Source of the DNA: Microbulbifer variabilis
GTDB lineage: Bacteria > Pseudomonadota > Gammaproteobacteria > Pseudomonadales > Cellvibrionaceae
NCBI RefSeq assembly: GCF_023716485.1
Contig: NZ_CP092418.1
Location: 3,331,001-3,395,000 of the forward strand
DNA length: 64,000 bases
Direction: 5' to 3'
Shown: in pieces, positions 43,673-52,484 of the stretch
Position numbering within the stretch: position 1 is the first letter of the stretch
Layout of the letters: each line of letters begins with the position of its first letter
Notes under the pieces: model-generated
The model's input: only the letters and a program-made list of their open reading frames with translations
The model's database searches: none
What the model was told of the DNA's origin: nothing
Position numbers and translations under genes: made by a program

Positions 43673-45628
43673 ATGCGCAAGCTGTTATTTCTTTTTTTCC
43701 TGTGGCCCTCTCTCGCACTTTCTGGGCAAGTTAGCTTGTCCGACTTGGTACGGCATACAGATATACAAGAAGTAAAAATTTCTCCAACTGGTACCCATTT
43801 AGCCATTAAAAAATTATATGAGGGAGAGAGAATACTGGTTTTTATGTCTATCAACCCTCTGAAGATCACTGGCCATCTGCGCTTTAGAAGCAAGGAAGAA
43901 GTCGGCGATTTCTACTGGGCTAACAATGAACGGATTGTTACTGAAGTCGTATCAAGGGAAGCGGCATTAGAGACACCAATATTTTATGGCTCACTATTTG
44001 CCATTAACTATGATGGCACTAGAGGCAAAAACATATTCGGACACTTGGCGGGAGAGCGCCAAGTCGGATCTCGCTTAAAAAAGGCCGAATCCACATATGC
44101 CCACCCAACAATCATTGATACCCTCCCTAAAGAAAAAAATAAAATATTGATCTCCACCTCCCCCTGGGCTAAGGACTGGGAAACAATAGGAGAAATCCTC
44201 GAAGTAAACATTTATAATGGCGTACAAAAAAGAATAACAGGACTTCCTCAGGTAGGACGCGCCCACACTGACAGAAACGGGAATTTAACCTTCGCTACCG
44301 GCAGCAACAGAAATGGTGAACGCGAACTTTACAAGAAATCTAAAATAGGATGGGAAAAACTAGAGAACTCTATTTTAAATCGTAGCTGGCCAAGGGGAGG
44401 CAATCTAGAAACAGGGGATTTCTATTTTGAAATAGACCGCCCTAACGATACGGAGCAACTAGTTAAATTTAACACTAAAACAAACAAATTAACTCAAATA
44501 TTTTCCCACGATATTTCCGACATTAGCGCAGTAATTTACCACCCCAAAAGTGATAAACCCATCGGGGTTTACCTGCACCCCGACTACCCTGAAGAGTACT
44601 TTTTTGATGAGGGCGATGGATTTGCAGCTTATTTCCGTGGTTTAAAAAAGGCTTTTGAGGGCTACAGAATCAACTTTACAAGCTTCACCAGTGATGGCTC
44701 TTTAGGAATATTAAAAGTTTATGGAGACCGACTTCCAGGGGATTATTTCTTAGCAAACTTGAAGACTAAGAAAGTAGATTTTCTATTGTCATCATCAGAA
44801 TGGCTTGCCCCTGAAACTCTAAACTCAATGCGAGCTGAGTCATTCGTCACCACAGATAACATGAGAATAGGCACCTATCTGACGTTTCCCAAAGGACAAA
44901 CTAAAAATCTGCCTATGGTAGTGGTACCGCATGGTGGGCCCCATGCCCGTGACTATTGGGGATACGAACAAGAAGCACAAATACTTTCCCAAAATGGCTA
45001 CCTGTTTCTCCAGGTTAATTTCCGTGGTTCCACAGGCTATGGAGACCATTTTTACACAGCCGGAGAGCGTGAGTGGGGAGGGAAAATCCAAAGTGATATC
45101 GCAGATGCAGTTAACTGGGCTGTAGACAAAGGATATGCTGATCCTCAGCGAATCTGTATTTACGGTGCAAGCTTCGGTGGCTACTCAGCCCTAATGAATC
45201 CCATCAGATTCCCAGACCTATACAAATGCGCTGCGGGTTATGTGGGCGTGTATGATTTGGAGATGATGTACAAGAAAGGAGATATCAAACGTCGTGATAG
45301 GGGGCTAGCATATCTTAAAAGAGAGCTGAGTAAAGATAAGAACTTTCTAAAGGAAAATTCCCCAATCCACAATACTGACAAACTCAACATTCCCTTGTTT
45401 ATTATTCACGGTGAGAAAGATGAGCGAGTGCCGGTTGAGCACGCAGAGGAGCTATTGGAAAAACTTGAGAAAGAAGGAAAGCCCGCAAAAAGCCTTATTG
45501 TCGCCAATGAAGGACATGGGTTTTATAATGAAAAAAACAATATGAAACTTTATACAGAACTACTAGCTTTTCTTGATAAGCATATTGGTGTTGGGTCAGT
45601 AGAAAAACAGCCAGCTGTAAACCAGTAA
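43673..45628 (+). CDS. Secreted S9-family serine peptidase, second of two
   Basis: The start is set at the ATG at 43673 because AAGGA lies eight bases before it and a signal peptide (MRKLLFLFFLWPSLALSG) begins exactly there; upstream ATG 43655 and TTG 43631 are alternatives. The 651-residue precursor has a degenerate propeller and an alpha/beta-hydrolase domain. The catalytic parts are YGASFGGYSALM (serine ~500), HGEKDERVPVEHAEELL (aspartate) and NEGHGFYN (histidine), as in acylaminoacyl/dipeptidyl peptidases. It is only distantly similar to the neighbouring S9 protein. Its DNA is visibly AT-richer than the rest of the window, suggesting later acquisition. Confidence 0.9.
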   Translation: MRKLLFLFFLWPSLALSGQVSLSDLVRHTDIQEVKISPTGTHLAIKKLYEGERILVFMSINPLKITGHLRFRSKEEVGDFYWANNERIVTEVVSREAALETPIFYGSLFAINYDGTRGKNIFGHLAGERQVGSRLKKAESTYAHPTIIDTLPKEKNKILISTSPWAKDWETIGEILEVNIYNGVQKRITGLPQVGRAHTDRNGNLTFATGSNRNGERELYKKSKIGWEKLENSILNRSWPRGGNLETGDFYFEIDRPNDTEQLVKFNTKTNKLTQIFSHDISDISAVIYHPKSDKPIGVYLHPDYPEEYFFDEGDGFAAYFRGLKKAFEGYRINFTSFTSDGSLGILKVYGDRLPGDYFLANLKTKKVDFLLSSSEWLAPETLNSMRAESFVTTDNMRIGTYLTFPKGQTKNLPMVVVPHGGPHARDYWGYEQEAQILSQNGYLFLQVNFRGSTGYGDHFYTAGEREWGGKIQSDIADAVNWAVDKGYADPQRICIYGASFGGYSALMNPIRFPDLYKCAAGYVGVYDLEMMYKKGDIKRRDRGLAYLKRELSKDKNFLKENSPIHNTDKLNIPLFIIHGEKDERVPVEHAEELLEKLEKEGKPAKSLIVANEGHGFYNEKNNMKLYTELLAFLDKHIGVGSVEKQPAVNQ

Positions 45629-45654
45629 TAAGCTAATACCACCCTAGACTTTCC

Positions 45655-45682
45655 AGCACCAGTTGAGCTATCAACTGGTGCT
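45655..45682. terminator. Long perfect hairpin between the S9 gene and the flavodoxin pair
   Basis: AGCACCAGTTGA (45655-45666) and TCAACTGGTGCT (45671-45682) form a perfect 12-bp stem with a 4-base loop, followed by TTTC on the plus strand. It lies between two convergent genes and fits a terminator. Confidence 0.7.
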
Positions 45683-45701
45683 TTCACAAAGAAACGACCT
45701 T

Positions 45702-46079
45702 TTAATGAAGCTGCCCTGGAGTTTCTGAGATTTCCTCGACTGAACTCACTGGCTCGTCTAAGCCATGTGACAGTACAAAATAATAAATGACCTGCATCTG
45801 CCCGTGGATTTCTGTCATCAGATCGAAGTTAAACTCGCCTCTCTCCCCTGGGCCCACTTGTACTGAAGCAATATGTGAGGGCTCGATAAAAAATTCCGCT
45901 ACCGGGCGTTTGCCGCGCATCACTTGTACAAGCAATGTGCGGGTATCCTCCTCTGCAAAGCGCCAGTAGTAGTCATCATCATCGTAAACGACGCTCTCCG
46001 GGGTGCCGGCCCGAAGTATGCAGTTGGGATGCTCGGCCAACCAGGACCAGAACTCTTTAAAGGGGATCGTCTGTGGCAT
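45702..46079 (-). CDS. Small acidic protein of unknown function, linked to flavodoxin
   Basis: I do not recognise this 125-residue protein. It is soluble, without signal peptide or membrane segment. It starts MPQTIPFKEFWSWLAEHPNC, has a run of five acidic/tyrosine residues (VYDDDDYYWRF) around residue 35, and ends with a loosely acidic tail. Only one cysteine (position 20) is visible, so it is not an iron-sulfur ferredoxin-like partner. The start lies 6 bases after the flavodoxin stop, so the two are almost certainly translated from one mRNA. A role tied to flavodoxin-dependent chemistry is inferred only from this position. Confidence 0.8.
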   Translation of the reverse strand: MPQTIPFKEFWSWLAEHPNCILRAGTPESVVYDDDDYYWRFAEEDTRTLLVQVMRGKRPVAEFFIEPSHIASVQVGPGERGEFNFDLMTEIHGQMQVIYYFVLSHGLDEPVSSVEEISETPGQLH

Positions 46080-46085
46080 GAAGAT

Positions 46086-46637
46086 TTAGTCATCCAGCTC
46101 AACGACACTGGCGGCACCACCTTCAAGATTAAACTCGTCGGCTATCTGTTTGCACCAGAGGTTGAGACGCTCAGCAGTCAATTCTTCCTGCTGGTCTTCA
46201 TCGATTGCGAGCCCCATAAATTTGCCTTCGCCCTCAATCTCTGCTTTGGAGGCCTCAAACTCATAGCCTTCGGTCGACCACAAACCGGCAATGGCCGCTC
46301 CCCGACCGACAATTACATCGTACAACATGCCCATAGCGTCTAAGAAATAATCGCCATAACCAAACTGGTCGCCCAGGCCAAACAGGGCCACCGTCTTGCC
46401 ACTGAAGTCGATTTCCTGCACATCCTCCCAGAACTCCTCCCAGTCGGATTGGATCTGGCCGAAATCCCAGGTGGGAATACCAAAAATCAGCTGCTCGTAG
46501 TTGGCAATGTCCAACTGTGTGACATCGGCTATATCAAACAGGTCCACCCGCTCCTCACCCAGGCGGGCGCGGATGCGCAGGGCTACAGATTCGGTATTGC
46601 CTTCGTCACTGCCATAAAACAAGCCGATTTTGCTCAC
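46086..46637 (-). CDS. fldB: Flavodoxin, FldB-like
   Basis: Flavodoxins are FMN-binding low-potential electron carriers. The phosphate-binding loop GLFYGSDEGNTESVALRIR is at the N-terminus. The flavin-flanking segments FGIPTWDFGQIQSDWEEFW and LFGLGDQFGYGDYFLDAMG resemble long-chain FldB more than FldA. The start is uncertain: GAGGA abuts an ATG at 46643 but is correctly spaced (6 bases) for the GTG at 46637, giving VSKIGLFYGS and 183 residues; the open frame extends to 46667. The C-terminus ends in an acidic tail (GGAASVVELDD). The 209-base region upstream contains the terminator of the spy-like gene. Confidence 0.93.
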   Translation of the reverse strand: MSKIGLFYGSDEGNTESVALRIRARLGEERVDLFDIADVTQLDIANYEQLIFGIPTWDFGQIQSDWEEFWEDVQEIDFSGKTVALFGLGDQFGYGDYFLDAMGMLYDVIVGRGAAIAGLWSTEGYEFEASKAEIEGEGKFMGLAIDEDQQEELTAERLNLWCKQIADEFNLEGGAASVVELDD

Positions 46638-46754
46638 AGTCATTCCTCTTCGCCCAATCCGGGCCACACTAGATACCTATTGGCGGGGCGGCGTATTCTC
46701 CCAGCAAAGGCGGGGCACGGCAAGCTGGCCAAGGCTGTACCTCGACACAAAAAA

Positions 46755-46774
46755 GCCCCCATAATTGTGGGGGC
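46755..46774 (-). terminator. Terminator of the Spy/CpxP-like gene
   Basis: GCCCCCA (46755-46761) and TGGGGGC (46768-46774) form a GC-rich stem; on the minus strand T6 follows (46754-46749). It lies about 80 bases after the stop of the periplasmic protein gene. Confidence 0.88.
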
Positions 46775-46852
46775 AAAGGGTTATGAACCGACCGGGCCTC
46801 TGGGGAAGGGTGCGCCCGGTGGATCGCACAAGGAGTCTGCGATTTAGGGATA

Positions 46853-47323
46853 TCAGCTTTCTGTAGCTCGGCGCTCAAGGCGCTCTTCACGCCACTTCAT
46901 GCGGCGCTCTTTGCGCTGCTCTTTCAACTCTTCAAATTTTGCTTTCTGCTCATCTGTGAGTATCGCCTCGAACTGCTGGCGCAGTTGGAAGTGGTTCTGC
47001 ATTTTTTGCACCTGCAGCTTGCCCAATTCGGCCCCGAGTTGGTCTAAGGTGGCTTGGTCTGCACCAGCCTCCAGGGCGGTATGGATTTGCTTGCGCAGCT
47101 CTTGTAACTGCTGGCGCTGGGCATTCCTGCTTTCGCTATTGCTATCTCTGTTAGCCTTCAACTGCGCTTTCTGGCCCTCAGTCAGTTCCAACTTGCGCGC
47201 CATATGTTCAAATCCGCGCTTGTGATGGCCGTCCTCAGCGCCAAACGCCATAGTAGCTACAGGGGCAGCCATTACTCCGGCCAGGGCCAGGCTACTCAGC
47301 ACCAGTTTCCAGTTTTTCATCAC
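46853..47323 (-). CDS. Spy/CpxP (LTXXQ) family periplasmic stress protein
   Basis: The 156-residue precursor has a signal peptide (MMKNWKLVLSSLALAGVMAA, cleavage near TMAFG). An almost wholly helical, highly charged mature protein follows, with two LTXXQ-type motifs: LTEGQ (~48) and LTDEQ (~126). This is the Spy/CpxP fold, which acts as an ATP-independent periplasmic chaperone and, as CpxP, inhibits the sensor CpxA. The C-terminus is very basic/acidic (KEQRKERRMKWREERLERRA). It is divergent from cpxRA, as cpxP is in E. coli, and CpxR-like half-sites lie between them. A cpxP-like feedback role is likely but not proven. Confidence 0.88.
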   Translation of the reverse strand: MMKNWKLVLSSLALAGVMAAPVATMAFGAEDGHHKRGFEHMARKLELTEGQKAQLKANRDSNSESRNAQRQQLQELRKQIHTALEAGADQATLDQLGAELGKLQVQKMQNHFQLRQQFEAILTDEQKAKFEELKEQRKERRMKWREERLERRATES

Positions 47324-47371
47324 TCCGTCCTCACGTTTGTATTCAGTGATTTCATAGTAAGTTGGGCCTGT

Positions 47372-47416
47372 GTAAACAGGGGCAAACCGCAGTAAACATT
47401 TGTTAAGAACGGTAAA
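47372..47416. promoter_or_regulatory. Array of five CpxR-like half-sites at 10-bp spacing
   Basis: Half-sites at 47372-47376 (GTAAA), 47382-47386 (GCAAA), 47392-47396 (GTAAA), 47402-47406 (GTTAA) and 47412-47416 (GTAAA) follow each other with exactly five bases between. The known CpxR box is GTAAA-N5-GTAAA. Three of five are perfect and the other two have one mismatch each. All face the same side of the helix between the spy-like gene and cpxR. Confidence 0.75.
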
Positions 47417-47456
47417 AAGCCTGCAGAGCTGTGATAACTAGCGCCAACGCTTTGCA

Positions 47457-47462
47457 TATAAT
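47457..47462 (+). promoter_or_regulatory. -10 element of the cpxRA promoter
   Basis: A perfect TATAAT lies 26 bases before cpxR. No good -35 is present at 16-18 bases upstream, as expected for a promoter that needs an activator; the last CpxR half-site would be centred about 55 bases before the predicted start near 47469. Confidence 0.6.
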
Positions 47463-47488
47463 GGCCCCACAGCAATTGAGAGAACATC

Positions 47489-48193
47489 ATGAGCCGCATC
47501 CTTCTAATCGACGACGACACAGAATTAACCGATCTGCTGCGGGAGTACCTCACCGGAGAGGGCTTTGATGTAACTGCCGCCAACGACGGTGGCCGCGGAT
47601 TGGAGTTGGCCCAGAGCCAGCCCTTTGATGCCCTGGTGTTAGATGTGATGCTACCGGTGCACAATGGCTTTGATGTACTGCGCAAGCTGCGCGAGGAGGC
47701 TTCTCCCACCAGTCGCTCCCTGCCGGTCATTATGTTGACCGCCAAAGGGGACACCGTAGACCGAATCGTGGGCCTGGAAATGGGTGCCGACGACTACTTA
47801 CCCAAACCCTGTAATCCCCGCGAGTTGGCGGCGCGTCTGCGCGCAATCTTGCGTCGCGGTCGGGTTGAGGTAGAAAATAACGACGACAGCCTTAGCAGCG
47901 GCCCGTTACGCCTGCTACCAACCGAGCATCAGGCCTATTGGAGTGACCAGGCCCTATCTCTGACAGGGGCCGAATTTTCTGTGCTCAAGGTGTTAGTACA
48001 AAGCGCTGGGGATGTAGTGGGCAAAGAGGTACTCACCGAGAATGCCCTGGGGCGCAAACTGATGCCCTACGACCGCTCCATCGATGTACATGTCAGCAAC
48101 ATTCGCAAGAAACTCGCGGACAAAGGCGCCAGCCGCGACCTGATTATCAATATCCGCGGCGCCGGTTATATGCTCACCCAGGCCAAGCAGTAG
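47489..48193 (+). CDS. cpxR: OmpR-family response regulator CpxR
   Basis: CpxR is the transcription factor of the Cpx envelope-stress system. The 234-residue protein has a receiver domain with the acidic pocket LLIDDD (D8-D10), the phospho-acceptor in LVLDVMLP (D52) and the conserved lysine in MLTAKGD. A winged-helix DNA-binding domain follows, with the C-terminal SIDVHVSNIRKKL and IRGAGYML. It is followed 11 bases later by the kinase gene. The CpxR-like sites just upstream suggest it activates its own operon. Confidence 0.95.
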   Translation: MSRILLIDDDTELTDLLREYLTGEGFDVTAANDGGRGLELAQSQPFDALVLDVMLPVHNGFDVLRKLREEASPTSRSLPVIMLTAKGDTVDRIVGLEMGADDYLPKPCNPRELAARLRAILRRGRVEVENNDDSLSSGPLRLLPTEHQAYWSDQALSLTGAEFSVLKVLVQSAGDVVGKEVLTENALGRKLMPYDRSIDVHVSNIRKKLADKGASRDLIINIRGAGYMLTQAKQ

Positions 48194-48204
48194 GTAGTAT
48201 CAAA

Positions 48205-49581
48205 ATGCGCAGCCTCTTCTGGAAAATGTTTTTTGGCGCATGGATCACCGCCATGGTGATGGTGGTTGCCGCCATTTACATTACCCATTTTGGCGAATTT
48301 GGTGACCCCCGCCAGGAGGAGCGCTGGGAGGGGCCCGCACTGTTTCGAGAAGTCATGCGCAATATGCGTATCGCCCGCCGCCATGGGCCCGAGCAGTTTC
48401 AGCACTGGCTGGAGCGCGCACCCAAAAAGGTCAAGCGGCGGGTGTACGCAATAGATAGCGAAGGCAACGACCTGCTGGGGAGACCACTGCCACAGAACAT
48501 GGCACCGCTGATCAATAGCCTCGACTACCGCAATCGCGAGGCCCATATGCTAGTGGATAACAAACCTACCGTTGGCTTCTTCCTGCCACTGCGCACAGGA
48601 GACCCTCTGCGTATTGCCCTGGTTGCCGGAGATAGTAAAGAGGGGCTGCTACTACGATTCCTTTGGCGCAACTTCTGGCCCATGCTGCTGCTCTCTATGA
48701 TTGCCTCGGGCGTCGCCTGTTACTGGCTGGCCAGCTACCTGAGCCGACCTTTAGAACAACTGCGCGCCGCCACCAAGCGTGTCGCCGCCGGAGGATTGGA
48801 TTACCGGGTCGCCCCCAGCCTGCGCACCCGCAACGATGAATTGACCGACTTGGCACTGGACTTCGACTCCATGACCGCCCAGCTTCAGGAGTCCATGTCC
48901 GAACAGCGCCGCCTGATTAAAGATGTGTCCCACGAATTGCGCTCGCCCCTGGCGCGACTGCAGGTAGCCCTCGCGATCGCCCGCCAGAAGCAAGTTGTAG
49001 GGCTCGATACTGAACTGGATAAAATCGGCAAAGCGGCGGACTATCTCGAAGATATTATCGCCGACGTTCTCTCCTTGCCGGTCAGCAACCAGGAGCAGCG
49101 CCCACTGGATGACGTAGTCGAGCTCAACAGTTTACTCTCGGCCCTGATCGACGACCTGCAGATCGAAGCGACGGATAAACATCTCGGCTTTGATATGAGC
49201 GCCAGTGGTGAAGAGCTGCTTGTTGCTACTCGCGGCAGCTCCCTGACCGCAGCGCTGGAGAATATCTTGCGCAATGCGATCAAATACAGCCCCAGCCACG
49301 GACTGGTGCGGGTACTGGTGCAGGAGTCCACAGACAGCTGCAGTATCTCTGTAATCGACTCTGGCTCCGGTGTGGAAGAATCCGACCTGGAAGCCATATT
49401 CCGCCCCTTCTACCGCACGGACAGCGCCCGCACTCGCGAGAGTGGTGGTTTTGGCCTGGGACTGGCTATCGCCCAGCGCACGATATTGCATCACGGTGGA
49501 AGCATTACCGCGCGCAATCACCCCGGTGCCGGCCTCTGTGTCGAGACCAAGCTGCCACTTATCCATCTCAGCGACGATTAA
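48205..49581 (+). CDS. cpxA: Sensor histidine kinase CpxA
   Basis: CpxA senses misfolded envelope proteins and phosphorylates or dephosphorylates CpxR. The 458-residue protein has a first membrane helix (residues ~5-28), a periplasmic domain of about 125 residues and a second helix (FWPMLLLSMIASGVACYWLA, ~157-176). A HAMP linker, the H-box KDVSHELRSPLARLQ (histidine ~243) and a HATPase domain follow, with the N-box ILRNAIKYSP and G-boxes VIDSGSGVEESDLEAIF and GGFGLGLAIAQR. The periplasmic part is shorter than a typical CpxA sensor and its sequence is not obviously conserved, so the name rests on context. Confidence 0.93.
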   Translation: MRSLFWKMFFGAWITAMVMVVAAIYITHFGEFGDPRQEERWEGPALFREVMRNMRIARRHGPEQFQHWLERAPKKVKRRVYAIDSEGNDLLGRPLPQNMAPLINSLDYRNREAHMLVDNKPTVGFFLPLRTGDPLRIALVAGDSKEGLLLRFLWRNFWPMLLLSMIASGVACYWLASYLSRPLEQLRAATKRVAAGGLDYRVAPSLRTRNDELTDLALDFDSMTAQLQESMSEQRRLIKDVSHELRSPLARLQVALAIARQKQVVGLDTELDKIGKAADYLEDIIADVLSLPVSNQEQRPLDDVVELNSLLSALIDDLQIEATDKHLGFDMSASGEELLVATRGSSLTAALENILRNAIKYSPSHGLVRVLVQESTDSCSISVIDSGSGVEESDLEAIFRPFYRTDSARTRESGGFGLGLAIAQRTILHHGGSITARNHPGAGLCVETKLPLIHLSDD

Positions 49582-49671
49582 ACCGCAGAGGAACTGCTAT
49601 AACCTTGACTAGTGCCGGCTATTCGCCGGCAATCGGGGTCAGCGATCCCGAAAATAGCAAAGGGCCCCGCT

Positions 49672-50379
49672 ATGCGCTGGATACTCTATATCTTCGTATT
49701 TCTGATACTACTGCTCCTAGCCGGTTATCTGTTTCCCCGTGAAGTCTCCTTGGAGCGCAGTATCTACATCGACAAACCACCCCAAACCATATTCCCCTAC
49801 GTCAACGACTATCGAAAATTCAACAGCTGGTCCCCCTGGCGGCATATAGATCCCGCCATGGAATATAAATACAGCGGTCCAGAAACGGGGGTGGGGGCAA
49901 CCATGAGTTGGCATGGCGAAAACTCCAATGAGGGCAGCGGAACCCAGACCATCATCGCCAGCACGCCGGACTCAACAGTACTCAACAAGCTTAATTTTGG
50001 TGACGGCAGTGAAGCCTCCGCGGAATTCAGGTTAATGCCCCAAAACGGCGGCACCCAGGTTGTCTGGAGCTTTAATACCGATACCGGTGGCGGCCCAAGG
50101 GAGCGCTGGATGGGGCTGGCCATCAAAAAAATGGTGGGGGAGTCCTACGAACAAGGACTGGCAAAGCTCAAGCAACTGATGGAGTCCAGTACCAAAACCG
50201 AGGGAGCCAATAAGGAGGAGACTAATGACACCAGTAATTCGGTGTCCGATATTCCCTCCGATGTCGACGACGCCATGGGTGGTGGCCCGCAGGGCGTACA
50301 GTCTGAGATGCAGAATCAACAGCAAGAAGAGGCTGGAGAAACTCCTGAAAATGAAGAGCAAAAGGAGAACCAGCCATAG
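49672..50379 (+). CDS. Membrane-anchored SRPBCC (START-like) protein
   Basis: The frame is open from 49612, but the ATG at 49672 begins the single N-terminal membrane anchor (MRWILYIFVFLILLLLAGYL), so it is taken as start (235 residues). Residues ~25-165 read like a polyketide-cyclase/START domain (SLERSIYIDKPPQTIFPYVN, FNSWSPWRHID). The last ~65 residues are a low-complexity acidic and glutamine-rich tail (MQNQQQEEAGETPENEEQKE). SRPBCC domains bind hydrophobic ligands, and no ligand is indicated here. It follows cpxA with a 90-base gap and ends at a strong terminator, so it may be part of the cpx transcript. Confidence 0.85.
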   Translation: MRWILYIFVFLILLLLAGYLFPREVSLERSIYIDKPPQTIFPYVNDYRKFNSWSPWRHIDPAMEYKYSGPETGVGATMSWHGENSNEGSGTQTIIASTPDSTVLNKLNFGDGSEASAEFRLMPQNGGTQVVWSFNTDTGGGPRERWMGLAIKKMVGESYEQGLAKLKQLMESSTKTEGANKEETNDTSNSVSDIPSDVDDAMGGGPQGVQSEMQNQQQEEAGETPENEEQKENQP

Positions 50380-50402
50380 GCTAAAGCTAGCACCCAAGCA
50401 CG

Positions 50403-50429
50403 AAAAAGCCCGCAGGATGCGGGCTTTTT
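50403..50429. terminator. Bidirectional terminator between the SRPBCC gene and rluB
   Basis: AAAAAGCCCGCA (50403-50414) and TGCGGGCTTTTT (50418-50429) form a perfect 12-bp stem with a 3-base loop, with A and T runs at both ends. It serves both convergent genes. Confidence 0.92.
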
Positions 50430-50450
50430 CGTAAAAAAAACGTAACCGTA

Positions 50451-51308
50451 TCAGGACTTATTACGACGCTGCGCCGGTACCGGTGACTTACGCAGTTTGC
50501 GCCTCTGGCGTTCCAAGTTCTGTTTTTCCCCCTGGGTTAGCGGTCGCTGGCCCAGCTTGGGCAGACCGGCGGTGATACAGAGGTCGTCAATTTCCCTGGG
50601 CTCCATCTCAATCCACTGGCCCACGCGCACGTGGGATGGAATAAATACACTGCCATAGCGCACCCGCTTCAGGCGGCTCACGCGCACCCCCTGGGACTCC
50701 CACAAACGGCGCACCTCGCGATTGCGTCCCTCCATCACCACGCAGTAAAACCAGCGGTTTCTACCCTCGCCGCCGCTTTCGACAATATCGGTAAAGCGCG
50801 CTGAGCCGTCATCCAATAGCACCCCTTTAAGCAGGCGTCGCTTCATCTCCTCATCCACATCTCCCTGGATGCGCACAAGGTATTCGCGATCGATCACCGA
50901 TGAGGGGTGCATCAACTTATTGGCCAGCTCGCCACTATTGGTAAACAGCAGCAGACCACTGGTGTTGAAATCCAGGCGGCCAACGGATATCCAGCGGCCG
51001 GTTTTCAGCCGGGGCAGGCGGTCGTAAACCGTGGGGCGCCCTTCCGGATCGTGGCGCGAGCAGATTTCGCCGACAGGTTTGTTGTATAGGATTACCCGGC
51101 AGCGGTTTTCCCCGCTGGAGGGCAAGCCCTGGCCATCAAATTCAATATGATCCGCACCGGTCACCCGTTCGCCGAGTTCCGCTACTTTTCCGTTAACGGT
51201 CACGCGACCCGCATCGATCGCGCGCTCCATCTCACGCCGCGACCCCAGGCCGCTGCGCGCTAATACTTTTTGCAATTTTTCGCCTGCTGGCGAGGTGCCA
51301 TCACTCAT
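50451..51308 (-). CDS. rluB: 23S rRNA pseudouridine2605 synthase RluB
   Basis: RluB isomerises uridine 2605 (E. coli numbering) of 23S rRNA to pseudouridine. The 285-residue protein starts with an S4 RNA-binding domain ([20 protein letters not shown], residues ~12-31). The RsuA-type catalytic block [20 protein letters not shown] with the catalytic aspartate lies near residue 118, and [17 protein letters not shown] further on. The basic C-terminal tail is typical of RluB. It overlaps scpB by 4 bases, as rluB and scpB are often adjacent. Confidence 0.95.
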   Translation of the reverse strand: MSDGTSPAGEKLQKVLARSGLGSRREMERAIDAGRVTVNGKVAELGERVTGADHIEFDGQGLPSSGENRCRVILYNKPVGEICSRHDPEGRPTVYDRLPRLKTGRWISVGRLDFNTSGLLLFTNSGELANKLMHPSSVIDREYLVRIQGDVDEEMKRRLLKGVLLDDGSARFTDIVESGGEGRNRWFYCVVMEGRNREVRRLWESQGVRVSRLKRVRYGSVFIPSHVRVGQWIEMEPREIDDLCITAGLPKLGQRPLTQGEKQNLERQRRKLRKSPVPAQRRNKS

Positions 51309-52483
51309 GGGGTGGTGTTTTCCGCTTGCACTACTTCTTGGGAATCTTCATCGACATCGCTACTTCCCGGCTCCTCTTGATCGATTGCAGCCTCAGTGTC
51401 GATATCACCAAACAGGCTGCTTTTGGGCAGTGTTGCCGCGATAGGGGCTTGTGGCTCCCTAACGTCGTCGTCCTGTTCAATTTCGCTTTCATGTTCTTTT
51501 TCCGGAGTTGACTCCTCCTCGGCGTCAACACTCAAAGGCTCAGAAGCCTCTGGGCTTTCAGACTGCGTCTGCGCCAACTCCCATTCATCTTCCGGCGCCG
51601 CACCCCCGATCTCTTCTTGCGCCTCTGTGGACAACTCAGCTACTGCCACATCATCACTTTCGGCAGCTTCGGTCTCTATCTCGGGCTGCTCGGCATCGGT
51701 CTCTAGCTGTATATTGGCCTCCGCAGCGATTTCCTCAAGCGCTGCAGCGACCCGGGCGTCCTCCTCAGCATCGGTATCCGTTTCCGCATCTTCAGATTCC
51801 TCCTGCTCCTCACTTTCCAGTGCGCCGGCCTCCTCTTCCGTTTCCACACTCGCCTGCTCGCCCTCTGAAAGCTCCTCTCCCTCAGCGGCGAGTGCAGCCG
51901 CGATTTCCTCGGGGGGGAGCCCCTCTGATTCGAGAATCTTATTCAAGCTCTCGATATCACGGATTTCAGCCAAAGTGGGCAAGTCATCCAGGGAGGACAG
52001 ATTGAAATAATCTAGGAAATCCCTGGTAGTCGCGTAGAGGGAGGGCTTGCCGGGCACATCGCGGTGACCAACCACCTTGATCCAACCTCTATCCAACAGG
52101 GTTCTCACTATCTGAGAGCTGACCGCAACCCCGCGGATCTCCTCAATATCCCCACGGGTGACCGGCTGACGGTAGGCAATAATCGCCAATGTTTCCAGAG
52201 TTGCGCGGGAATACCTTTGCGCTTTTTCCTCCCATAGGCGGTTCACCCAGGGGGCCAGATCTTCCGGCACCTGGAAGCGCCAACCACTGGCAACTTTTTT
52301 CAGCTCAAAACCGCGCCCAGCACAACTCTCGGCAATCTCACCGAGCACATCCCGTAGGGTTGTGGCGGAGGGGCGCTCCTCCTCGTCCAACAAGGACAAC
52401 AATTTTTCCTCACTGAGGGGCTGAGCCGAAGCTAACAAGGCACCCTCCAGGATTCTGCGCAGTAATTCCGGAGCGATTGTCAT
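51305..52483 (-). CDS. scpB: Segregation and condensation protein B, with a long acidic tail
   Basis: ScpB joins ScpA and SMC in the bacterial condensin that organises the chromosome. The ATG at 52483 ([20 protein letters not shown]) lies just after the scpA stop and defines 392 residues. The conserved two winged-helix core runs to about residue 185 ([40 protein letters not shown]). The last ~200 residues are low-complexity and strongly acidic (E, D, A, S, Q), roughly doubling the usual ScpB size (~190-200). The frame is open further upstream to 52546 inside scpA, but that part is not ScpB-like. scpA, scpB and rluB are tightly packed. Confidence 0.95.
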   Translation of the reverse strand: MTIAPELLRRILEGALLASAQPLSEEKLLSLLDEEERPSATTLRDVLGEIAESCAGRGFELKKVASGWRFQVPEDLAPWVNRLWEEKAQRYSRATLETLAIIAYRQPVTRGDIEEIRGVAVSSQIVRTLLDRGWIKVVGHRDVPGKPSLYATTRDFLDYFNLSSLDDLPTLAEIRDIESLNKILESEGLPPEEIAAALAAEGEELSEGEQASVETEEEAGALESEEQEESEDAETDTDAEEDARVAAALEEIAAEANIQLETDAEQPEIETEAAESDDVAVAELSTEAQEEIGGAAPEDEWELAQTQSESPEASEPLSVDAEEESTPEKEHESEIEQDDDVREPQAPIAATLPKSSLFGDIDTEAAIDQEEPGSSDVDEDSQEVVQAENTTP

Positions 52484-52484
52484 C

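Noticed and set aside
51396..52010. Serine/alanine-rich 204-codon frame on the plus strand inside scpB
   Set aside because: It is the reverse of the acidic low-complexity tail of ScpB; repeated GAG/GAA codons read backwards give serine-rich strings.
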